From: CAYSUS01 sp964434165
Lineage (GTDB): Bacteria > Planctomycetota > Planctomycetia > Pirellulales > Thermoguttaceae
Length of the DNA stretch: 7,242 nucleotides
Assembly (NCBI GenBank): GCA_964434165.1
Contig: CAYSUS010000197.1
Coordinates: 1-7,242, forward strand
Direction: 5' to 3'
Under the pieces are notes generated by a model. That model worked only from the letters and a program-made list of their open reading frames with translations, had not been told where the DNA came from and searched no databases. The position numbers and the translations under genes were made by a program. Positions 1 to 5,311 of the stretch are shown piece after piece. Numbering within the stretch: the first letter of the stretch is position 1; each line of letters begins with the position of its first letter.

Positions 1-438
1 GAAGGCGCCCAGGGAAATCAGCAGTCCGTCTGCCCACGGCGCCCCCAGCGCCCGGCTCAGGCCCAGCGCGGCCAACCCGGCAAGCGTCGCCGTCATGATC
101 AGGGAGCCGCCGGGCGGCACGGCTCGTTGCCACGAGCGCCCCGTTCGAAGATGCAGCCAGAGGAGCATGGCCAGGATCGGAGCCATCAAGAGGGCCGCAA
201 TCACGCCAGCGACCAGCACCCCGAAGACGACCGCGAGGGCCTCCTGCAACTTGCCCAGCGTGGCGGCCGCCGAAAGCGCAACCGCGGCGAGCGTGGTCGC
301 GATCAGCAGGCCGGCGATCGAGAACTGCACGCGCCACGGCGTTGGCGGCTCGGTTGAACGGCCGGCGCCCCCTGGCGCGGAATCGAGGCTCGAAAGCGAA
401 CGCTCTTGCTCACGGCCGCCTTCCAAGCCCCGGCCCAC
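1..438 (-). CDS. Partial multi-helix membrane protein (N-terminal 146 residues), function unknown
   Basis: I do not recognise a specific function. Reading the minus strand from a GTG at 438 gives an uninterrupted frame to the window edge, so the C-terminus is missing. The first ~36 residues are hydrophilic and rich in Gly, Ser, Glu and Arg. A hydrophobic helix follows with the sequence QFSIAGLLIATTLAAVAL. That resembles the 'FSLRTLLIATTLVAV' first helix found at the start of many planctomycete hypothetical membrane proteins (recalled family pattern, not searched). Two or three more hydrophobic stretches follow: ALAVVFGVLVAGVIAALLMA leading on into PILAMLLWLHL, then LIMTATLAGLAALGL. The GTG lies 2 bases past the stop of the upstream CxxC gene and has no clear Shine-Dalgarno, so translational coupling is likely. 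A GTG just before QFSI is an alternative start. The same frame is open upstream of 438, so the exact start is uncertain. Confidence 0.78.
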   Translation of the reverse strand, partial: MGRGLEGGREQERSLSSLDSAPGGAGRSTEPPTPWRVQFSIAGLLIATTLAAVALSAAATLGKLQEALAVVFGVLVAGVIAALLMAPILAMLLWLHLRTGRSWQRAVPPGGSLIMTATLAGLAALGLSRALGAPWADGLLISLGAF

Positions 439-440
439 AT

Positions 441-737
441 CTACTCGGCGCGGTCGCCCGGGTCGGTCCACGGACCGCATGCTTGCACCAGCACGTTGTG
501 GGCGAAGTCGTACCCTGCCTCGCGCAGGGCGGTTTCGAGCTGCTGCTGGGTGACGTTCTGCCCTTCGGCATACACCAGGCCCCAGCACACGGTGCATCCC
601 CCGTTGACGTGCTTGCCGGTCGCCACCTGAACGACGCGAAGCTGGGGATTGAGCCGGGCCAACAGGTGCTGGACGGGATAGAACTCGTGCTCGTCGCGCA
701 CGGACAGGGCTTTCGGCAGTTCCACGGTCACCTGCAT
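441..737 (-). CDS. Small CxxC-containing hypothetical protein (98 aa)
   Basis: A short protein I cannot assign to a family. I start it at MQVTVELPK (ATG at 737) because AAGGAG sits 6 bases upstream; the frame is open further up to an ATG at 779, which lacks such a site. The product has no signal peptide or membrane segment and is probably cytoplasmic. It has an N-terminal strand-like part (QVTVELPKAL), a segment that looks mixed alpha/beta, then GGCTVCWG with a CxxC pair at C48/C51, a probable helix (TQQQLETALREAGYDF), and a third cysteine at C87 (VQACGPW). The CxxC could bind metal or be redox active; this is inference only. It lies 78 bases downstream of the Tm-1-like gene and 2 bases upstream of the membrane-protein gene on the same strand, so all three are probably co-transcribed. 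Confidence 0.72.
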   Translation of the reverse strand: MQVTVELPKALSVRDEHEFYPVQHLLARLNPQLRVVQVATGKHVNGGCTVCWGLVYAEGQNVTQQQLETALREAGYDFAHNVLVQACGPWTDPGDRAE

Positions 738-815
738 CGGCGGCTCCTTCAGCGACTGGGCGTGCCCGGAAGAACTCACTTGCCGCGTCGAACCGACCGG
801 CCGCGCCGGCCAGGA

Positions 816-2027
816 TCAACGCACCGATTGTACCGCGTCGAGCAGCGCCGCGGCACACCGCTTTGCGAATTCCGGGTCGTTGATATTGCAGTCCATCTCG
901 ACCACGGGGATGTCGGGGCGCAGCCCGGCCTGAAGCGCGTCGAACAGGGCCCGGTCCGCCTCCGGCCACCAGAACGGCCCGTCCGGCGCGTCGATCACGC
1001 TCAAGCCGTTCCGGGGTATCAGCACGGTCACTGGCCCGGTGCTCTGGTTGAGCTTCTCGGCCAGGATGCGGCCCAGCTCGCGGTTTTCCTCGGGGGTGGT
1101 CCGCATCAGCGTGATGTTGGGGTTGTGGGGGTAGAACTTGCGACCCGAGAACCTTTCGGGAATGGTCTCGGGGGCCCAGAAATTGACCATGTCCAGACAG
1201 CCCGGCGCGACCACGGCCGGAATGCCCGACCGCGCGGCCGCCTCCAGTCGCTTGGGGCCCGCCGCCAGCACGCCGCCGACCAGCTCGTCGGCCCATTCCG
1301 TGGTGGTCACGTCCAGCACCCCGCTGATGCGTCCCGAGGCGACGAGGTTCTCCATGGTCCGGCCGCCCGTGCCGGTGGCGTGGAACACGAGCACCTCGTA
1401 GCCGGCCTCCTCGAGGACCTGGCGGGCCACGTCGATGCACCTGGTCGTGTTGCCGAACATCGAGGCCGCCACGAGCGGCTTGTCCTCGCCCGGCGGCACC
1501 TGGGTCTCGACCATGCCCGAGACCGCGCCGGCGGCCCGGGCAAAGACCTCGCGGCTGATCTTGTTGATGCCGGCCACGTCCACGACGGCCGGGATCATCA
1601 CGATGTCGGCCACGCCCACGTAGCCCGACACGTCTCCGCCCGCCACGGTCGAGACCATCACCTTGGGCACGCCCAGCGGCAGCCCGCGCATCGCCGCGCA
1701 GGCGACCGACGTGCCGCCGCCCCCGCCCAGGGCCATGACGGCGTCGAAGCGGCCCTCGGCGTGGAGCTGGGGCACCAGCTCGCCCGCGCCCCGGGCCATG
1801 GCGGCCACGGCCTCGCCGCGGTCCTGGCGCGCGGCCAGCTCGGCCATGTCCGCCCCGGCGGCTCGGGCGACCTCCTCGCGGCTGACGTCGGGCTCGACCA
1901 GGGGCGGGCCCAGCACGCCCACGTCCACCAGCAGCGTCCGGTGCCCGCGGGCCTCGATGCACTGCTTGACGAACGCGTACTCCGTCCCCTTGGTATCCAG
2001 CGCGCCGACAAGAGCGACGGTAGGCAT
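816..2027 (-). CDS. Tm-1-like ATP-binding domain protein (UPF0261 family)
   Basis: A 403-residue protein of the UPF0261/Tm-1-like family, named for the N-terminal domain of the tomato mosaic virus resistance protein Tm-1, which binds ATP. The bacterial role is not established. Length and motifs are typical of the full-length bacterial members: ALDTKG at residues 9-14, a glycine-rich ALGGGGGTS loop (99-107), MFGNTT (190-195), HATGTGG (216-222), GCLDMVNFW (276-284), HNPNITLMRT (301-310), IPRNGLS (337-343) and a C-terminal MDCNINDPEFA (378-388). There is no signal peptide, so it is cytoplasmic. The ATG at 2027 is supported by GGGAG eight bases upstream and by the conserved position of the LDTKG motif near the N-terminus. 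It heads the minus-strand group with the CxxC protein and the membrane protein. The TIM-barrel 'phosphoenolpyruvate hydrolase-like' gene that often neighbours this family elsewhere is not in the window. Confidence 0.95.
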   Translation of the reverse strand: MPTVALVGALDTKGTEYAFVKQCIEARGHRTLLVDVGVLGPPLVEPDVSREEVARAAGADMAELAARQDRGEAVAAMARGAGELVPQLHAEGRFDAVMALGGGGGTSVACAAMRGLPLGVPKVMVSTVAGGDVSGYVGVADIVMIPAVVDVAGINKISREVFARAAGAVSGMVETQVPPGEDKPLVAASMFGNTTRCIDVARQVLEEAGYEVLVFHATGTGGRTMENLVASGRISGVLDVTTTEWADELVGGVLAAGPKRLEAAARSGIPAVVAPGCLDMVNFWAPETIPERFSGRKFYPHNPNITLMRTTPEENRELGRILAEKLNQSTGPVTVLIPRNGLSVIDAPDGPFWWPEADRALFDALQAGLRPDIPVVEMDCNINDPEFAKRCAAALLDAVQSVR

Positions 2028-2068
2028 CGGGCCGTCTCCCGGATCGTGGGGGTGTTGCCGCGGCGCCA

Positions 2069-2097
2069 GTTATACCCGACACGGCGCCCCGAGGCCA
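2069..2097 (-). promoter_or_regulatory. Putative sigma70-type promoter for the Tm-1-like operon
   Basis: Read on the minus strand, TATAAC (2074-2069) matches the -10 consensus at five of six positions. The element 17 bases upstream is TGGCCT (2097-2092), a weak -35 match (three of six). The predicted transcript would start near 2062 and leave a 5' leader of about 35 bases before the ATG at 2027. An AT-rich hexamer in such GC-rich DNA, at a sensible distance, is the main support; the weak -35 keeps confidence low. Confidence 0.38.
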
Positions 2098-2117
2098 CGC
2101 GTTGGCTTCCGGCTTCG

Positions 2118-2157
2118 CCCTCGCTCCCATGCTCTGCGTGGGAGCGGGCCGCGAGGG
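2118..2157. repeat. Palindromic dispersed repeat, copy 1 (compound stem-loop)
   Basis: Bases 2122-2146 form an 11-bp stem with one G-T wobble and a TCT loop, built around CTCCCATGC / GCGTGGGAG. An alternative fold adds an outer perfect 7-bp stem, CCCTCGC (2118-2124) with GCGAGGG (2151-2157), around an inner TCCCATGC/GCGTGGGA stem. The 29 bases 2118-2146 match 24 of 29 bases of a second copy at 5146-5174. Elements of the form 'TCCCACGCTCTGCGTGGGA' are, as I recall, dispersed in planctomycete genomes. An 8-base direct repeat, GCTTCGCC, lies on either side (2112-2119, overlapping the edge by two bases, and 2160-2167); it could be a duplication footprint or chance. Confidence 0.75.
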
Positions 2158-2440
2158 ACGCTTCGCCACCGAAACCCGAACCGTAAGCAAGGTAGGCCCC
2201 GGACATCAACTTCCCCGCGCACAGCACGCCACCCGTCGCTGGAGCGGAGATCCGGCGGTACGATCGCCCTACAGTGCGAGCGGGGCAATCGCCAGGGGGG
2301 CACGGAGGAACAGGCCTGGGCACCTAGTCCGCGAGAAGCCCGCCAGGAACCCTCGTGACGCCTTCGCAAACGCCCTGCCTCTGTGGCGTCCCCTGGCACG
2401 CCCCCTTCGATGGCGATGATCAACACTTCGAGGGTGGGGT

Positions 2441-2458
2441 GCTTCTCTTCGGAGAAGC
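2441..2458 (+). other. RNA-type hairpin with UUCG tetraloop
   Basis: GCTTCTC (2441-2447), TTCG (2448-2451) and GAGAAGC (2452-2458) form a perfect 7-bp stem closed by the very stable C(UUCG)G tetraloop. The tetraloop appears only if the plus strand is transcribed. No clear T-run follows, only TGCTTTCTCCC, so it is not a classical intrinsic terminator. It lies 27 bases before the -35 of the putative DUF1559 promoter. It may end or process a transcript arriving from upstream, or belong to an unannotated small RNA. Confidence 0.5.
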
Positions 2459-2484
2459 TGCTTTCTCCCGCCCCCCCAAAAGGC

Positions 2485-2513
2485 TTGCAGCGGTCGCCGT
2501 GACGCGGCATAAT
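2485..2513 (+). promoter_or_regulatory. Putative sigma70-type promoter for the DUF1559 gene
   Basis: TTGCAG (2485-2490) and CATAAT (2508-2513) are separated by 17 bases. The -10 matches consensus at five of six positions; the -35 matches only in its first three bases, TTG. Transcription would begin near 2520 and give a leader of roughly 134 bases before the ATG at 2654. This is the best plus-strand candidate in the divergent region. Confidence 0.5.
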
Positions 2514-2593
2514 CATGGCACCGGGCGGACTCGTCTTGATGGGGAACGAGAGGCCATCCCCCGCTGGCGTCGGACGGAGCGTGAGGCATCTGC

Positions 2594-2611
2594 GGGGCGC
2601 GCTGGCGCCCC
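2594..2611 (+). other. GC-only hairpin in the DUF1559 leader
   Basis: GGGGCGC (2594-2600) pairs perfectly with GCGCCCC (2605-2611) around a GCTG loop. If transcription starts near 2520, this stem lies in the 5' leader, ending 30 bases before the Shine-Dalgarno GAGGAG (2642-2647). It could influence leader stability or ribosome access; I see no anti-Shine-Dalgarno pairing and no known riboswitch class. Confidence 0.4.
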
Positions 2612-2653
2612 CGGGGACTTCGGTCGAACTCCTTTCAGCTTGAGGAGAGGACG

Positions 2654-3577
2654 ATGCGAAAGCGCCGGCCCGGTTTTACTCTCGTCGAGCTGCTGGTGGT
2701 CATTACGATCATCGGGATACTCATCTCCCTGCTGCTGCCCGCGGTGCAGGCCGCGCGCGAGGCCGCGCGGCGCGCCGAGTGCATGAACAACCTGAAGCAA
2801 CTCGGACTGGGCCTGGCCAACTACGAGTCCGCGCTCGGCGTGTTCCCGCCGGCCACGGTGAGCAGCCCCAGACGCCACACGTGGGTGCCGTTCCTGTTTC
2901 CCTACCTGGAGCAGCAGTCCCTGGCCGACCACTACCGCTGGGACCTGCATTGGAACCACGACGACAATCAGGAGTGGGTCAACGTGAACCTGAGCGTCGT
3001 GCGATGCCCCTCCACGCCCGGCGGCGACGACAACCTGGACAAGATCGGCGGCGGCAAGACCGCGGCCACCAGCGATTACTCGGTGCCGACCGGGATCTCG
3101 GGCGACCTGATCAAGGCCGGCCTGGTGCCGGAGACGGAACTGACCCACGGACTGTTGCGCCCCAATTACGCCACGGCCATGATGGAGGTCCGCGACGGGT
3201 CGTCCAACACGATCGCCGTGATCGAGGACGCCGGCCGGCCCCACCACTGGACCGGCAAGGGCCGCGGCCCCGACGAGAACAACAACCATTGCGGCAACTA
3301 CAACGTCTCCGGCGGCAAGGTCCGCGGGGCGGGTTGGGCCAATCCCGACATGGCCATCCCGCTGCACGGGTTCACCGCCGACGGCCTCCGCTGTCCCGGT
3401 CCGTGCGCGATCAACTGCACGAACAACAACGAGGCCTTCGGCTTCCATCCCGGCGGGGCGGTCGCGGCGTTCGCCGATGGGAGCGTGCACTTCCTCTCGG
3501 AGACGATCGCCATCCGCGTCTATGCGGCGCTATTGACGCGGGCGGGCGGGGAACTGGTCAGCGCGGACGAGTATTGA
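2654..3577 (+). CDS. DUF1559 domain-containing protein with prepilin-type N-terminus
   Basis: A 307-residue type IV pseudopilin-like protein of the large planctomycete DUF1559 family (PF07596). The N-terminus RRPGFTLVELLVVITIIGIL is a class III prepilin leader: a basic start, cleavage expected between G7 and F8 by prepilin peptidase, Glu at position +5 (E12), then a hydrophobic helix to about residue 30. The family pattern PAVQAAREAARRAECMNNLK (29-48) follows. Near the C-terminus FHPGGAVAAFADGSV contains the H-X9-DG motif (H265, D275, G276), and the protein ends in the family's usual TRAGGE...SADEY tail. Cysteines at 44, 118, 213, 247, 251 and 255 could form disulfides outside the membrane. 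The ATG has a strong GAGGAG upstream. The family's exact function is unproven; an envelope-bound, pseudopilin-like role is inferred. It is followed by a lipoprotein gene that commonly pairs with it. Confidence 0.96.
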   Translation: MRKRRPGFTLVELLVVITIIGILISLLLPAVQAAREAARRAECMNNLKQLGLGLANYESALGVFPPATVSSPRRHTWVPFLFPYLEQQSLADHYRWDLHWNHDDNQEWVNVNLSVVRCPSTPGGDDNLDKIGGGKTAATSDYSVPTGISGDLIKAGLVPETELTHGLLRPNYATAMMEVRDGSSNTIAVIEDAGRPHHWTGKGRGPDENNNHCGNYNVSGGKVRGAGWANPDMAIPLHGFTADGLRCPGPCAINCTNNNEAFGFHPGGAVAAFADGSVHFLSETIAIRVYAALLTRAGGELVSADEY

Positions 3578-3740
3578 CCTCAGCGCCTTCCGCGCCCGCC
3601 GGCTCGTCTTCGCTTGGCATGGTGCGGCTCCTTATGCGGATGGGACGTGACGGCCCCGCGGCGTGTCGTGCGAGGCGGCGGGACGCATTGTCGAGCCCCG
3701 TCGGGCAGATGTCAAACCCCACACCGAGGAACACACCAGG

Positions 3741-4184
3741 ATGACCGCGGCATTGCTCAAGACCCCGGGCGGACTCCTCTCTTTGCTCGTCGTCCTCGCC
3801 GGCTGCGGCGGCGGGGAGACGTGCTACCCGGTCCGCGGCCGGGTGACGCTCGACGGCCACGCCCTGCCCGACGCCTTGGTGTTCTTCATCCCCAAGGACC
3901 CCGAGGGCCGGGCGGCCTCGGCCATGACGGACTCAGAAGGCCGCTACGAGCTGGAGTACGTGACGGGCCAGGAGGGCGTGCCGGCCGGCACGTACGAGGT
4001 GCGGATCACGACCGGCCGCGAGGGCAAGCCCGAGGCCGACCCGCCCATCCCCACCATCCCCGAGCGCGTCCCCGCCCGGTTCAACCTCAACACCGAGCTG
4101 GTGCGCGAGGTGGACGGTACCCAGGAGACCTTCGACTTCGAGCTCGATTCCGGCGGTCAGATCATCCAGCCGGGCGCGCTGTGA
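3741..4184 (+). CDS. Small lipoprotein with carboxypeptidase-regulatory-like (Ig-like) fold
   Basis: A 147-residue lipoprotein. The signal peptide runs over residues 1-21 with a hydrophobic core (GLLSLLVVLA) and lipobox LAGC, so C22 should be lipidated after signal peptidase II cleavage. Residues 31-92 (VRGRVTLDG..., AMTDSEGRYEL, GVPAGTYEVRIT) match the beta-sandwich pattern of carboxypeptidase-regulatory-like domains. The tail VPARFNLNTEL...ETFDFELDS is the usual ending of the small planctomycete lipoproteins found next to DUF1559 genes. I choose the ATG at 3741 because it places the signal peptide at the N-terminus; the frame is open upstream to 3663, but that would bury the lipobox. GAGGA lies about 10 bases upstream. 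It follows the DUF1559 gene by 163 bases on the same strand with no clear terminator between, so co-transcription is plausible. It probably acts at the outer surface of a membrane; its binding partner is unknown. Confidence 0.92.
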   Translation: MTAALLKTPGGLLSLLVVLAGCGGGETCYPVRGRVTLDGHALPDALVFFIPKDPEGRAASAMTDSEGRYELEYVTGQEGVPAGTYEVRITTGREGKPEADPPIPTIPERVPARFNLNTELVREVDGTQETFDFELDSGGQIIQPGAL

Positions 4185-4237
4185 TCGCTGGGGAAGACCC
4201 TCGAAGTCGCTCGGCACGCGCACCTGGAGGCGTCTCC

Positions 4238-5110
4238 CTATCCGGCGAACTCGTACGACGGCCGCCCGGCCACGCCCGGCTCGATCGCGAACAGCCCGCC
4301 CGCGTGTGGCTCGCGCGCGAGGGTCTCCTCGTCGAGCCGGTGCCGGGCCGTCGTGATGTAGAGCCGGTCGAGATCCGGCCCGCCGAACGCGCAGGAGGTG
4401 ACGTTCGTGGCCGGGAGCTTCACCTCGGCGAGCATCCGTCCGCCAGCGGGGTCCCACCGGCTGACGCGCCCGCCCGACCAGTGCGCGACCCAGAGCATGC
4501 CCTCGCGGTCGAGGGTCATGCCGTCGGGCCGGCCGATGCCGTCGGGGAATTGCACCACCACGCGGCGGCCGGCGATCGTGCCCTGCTCCTCGTCGTAGTC
4601 GAACGCGGCGACCTGGAGCGTGGGCGTGTCGATGTAATACATCGTCTTGCCGTCCTCGGTCCAGTCCAGGCCGTTCGAGGTGGTCACGCCCTCCAGCACG
4701 CGGCGGACCGAGCCGCCCGGCTCGAGCACGTACAGCGAGGCCGTCCTCGGCTGCCGCGTCATGCTCATCGTGCCCGCCCAGAACCGGCCGCGCGGATCGC
4801 ACTTGCCGTCGTTGAAGCGGTTGTCGGGCAGGTGGCTCTCGGGATCGGCCACCAGCTCCAGGCGACGGGCGTCGAGATCGAAGGCCTGAAAGCCTTGCTC
4901 GGTGGCCAGGAGCAGCCCGCCGGCAATTCGCGGCACGGCCGCGCCCACGCGCATGCCCACCTCATAGACCGCGTCGGGCTCGCCCTCCGGATCGTGGACG
5001 TGGAGCTTGCCCCCTTCGATATCGACCCACATCAGGCGTCCCGTGCGGGCCTGCCAGCAGGGCCCCTCGCCCAGTTGCGCCCGGGCGTCAACGACTAGCT
5101 CAGGTGTCAT
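4238..5110 (-). CDS. SMP-30/gluconolactonase/LRE family protein
   Basis: A 290-residue, six-bladed beta-propeller hydrolase of the SMP-30/regucalcin family (PF08450), a full-length member. These metal-dependent enzymes typically open sugar lactones such as gluconolactone. The four residues that bind the metal in human SMP-30 (E18, N103, N154, D204) have clear counterparts: E15 in LGEGPCW, N100 in NRFNDGKCDPRGRFWAGTM, N146 in TSNGLDW, and D196 in RPDGMTL. The active site therefore looks intact. There is no signal peptide, so it should be cytoplasmic. The ATG at 5110 is preceded by GAGGA at a 7-base distance, and the GEGP motif falls at the normal distance from it. It is convergent with the lipoprotein gene (53 bases between stops) and divergent from the sulfatase gene. 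The true substrate cannot be told from sequence; an aldono-lactone is the family default. Confidence 0.94.
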   Translation of the reverse strand: MTPELVVDARAQLGEGPCWQARTGRLMWVDIEGGKLHVHDPEGEPDAVYEVGMRVGAAVPRIAGGLLLATEQGFQAFDLDARRLELVADPESHLPDNRFNDGKCDPRGRFWAGTMSMTRQPRTASLYVLEPGGSVRRVLEGVTTSNGLDWTEDGKTMYYIDTPTLQVAAFDYDEEQGTIAGRRVVVQFPDGIGRPDGMTLDREGMLWVAHWSGGRVSRWDPAGGRMLAEVKLPATNVTSCAFGGPDLDRLYITTARHRLDEETLAREPHAGGLFAIEPGVAGRPSYEFAG

Positions 5111-5145
5111 TCGGTATCCTCAAGCGATCATGTTGACCCTCATCC

Positions 5146-5174
5146 CCCTCGGTCCCACGCTCTACGTGGGAACC
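5146..5174. repeat. Palindromic dispersed repeat, copy 2
   Basis: TCCCACG (5153-5159) and CGTGGGA (5165-5171) form a perfect 7-bp stem around CTCTA. The whole 29-base unit, starting CCCTCGGTCCCA, is identical to the unit at 2118-2146 at 24 of 29 positions. The inner stem and the 5' flank CCCTCG are conserved in both, and the outer pairs are degraded here. It lies 36 bases upstream of the SMP-30 start codon in the divergent region shared with the sulfatase, so it could lie in the SMP-30 leader or promoter region. Confidence 0.75.
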
Positions 5175-5311
5175 AGGACACGCGGGCCAAACGCCGGTGG
5201 CCTTCGCGCGTGCAGTGCAGGCCACCGCAGGTTACCATAGGGACCTCCACGGGGCGAGCCCGCCCGAGCCGCGCCCACGCCGTTCTACGCGATCCACGAG
5301 AGGAGCTTCCC

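Larger units (their letters stand above)
2028..2653. other. Divergent intergenic region, 626 bases, no credible gene
   Basis: This stretch separates the leftward Tm-1-like gene from the rightward DUF1559 gene. From left to right it holds a candidate leftward promoter, a compound palindromic repeat, about 280 bases (2158-2440) in which I see no recognisable feature, a UUCG-tetraloop hairpin, a candidate rightward promoter, and a ~135-base leader containing a GC-only hairpin. Frames of up to 148 codons are open on the minus strand, but they lack ribosome binding sites, run through the palindrome, and are very rich in Arg, Pro and Gly, so I do not call them genes. A small RNA or the remnant of an old gene in 2158-2440 cannot be excluded. 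Confidence 0.7.

Noticed and set aside
797..809. CCGGC-CGC-GCCGG hairpin just after the Tm-1-like stop
   Set aside because: Only five pairs, all GC, in GC-rich DNA and without a T-run; such stems arise often by chance, so I do not call a terminator.
342..2186. A 614-codon open frame on the plus strand
   Set aside because: It runs antisense through the Tm-1-like and CxxC genes, both of which have recognisable motifs or a good ribosome site. Its product is rich in His, Arg and Gly, as expected from reading GC-rich genes backwards, and shows no domain.
2070..2516. A 148-codon minus-strand frame in the divergent intergenic region
   Set aside because: No Shine-Dalgarno precedes its ATG, it translates straight through the palindromic repeat, and the product resembles no protein family.
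2269..2589. A 106-codon minus-strand frame overlapping the DUF1559 promoter region
   Set aside because: No ribosome site, no recognisable domain, and it conflicts with the promoter and leader signals on the plus strand.
3663..3740. Upstream GTG start for the lipoprotein, adding 26 residues
   Set aside because: The extension is polar and would move the signal peptide and lipobox away from the N-terminus; the ATG at 3741 gives a standard lipoprotein.
4226..4237. GGAG...CTCC inverted repeat between the convergent lipoprotein and SMP-30 genes
   Set aside because: A 4-bp stem is too short to call a terminator.
3614..5098. A 494-codon plus-strand frame spanning the lipoprotein and SMP-30 genes
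   Set aside because: It overlaps two well-supported genes out of frame or antisense and has low-complexity Arg/Pro/Gly composition.
5111..5311. Promoter-like hexamers (for example CATGAT on the minus strand and CCATAG on the plus strand) between SMP-30 and sulfatase
   Set aside because: Each matches the -10 consensus only in part and has no convincing -35 at correct spacing, so neither promoter can be placed.
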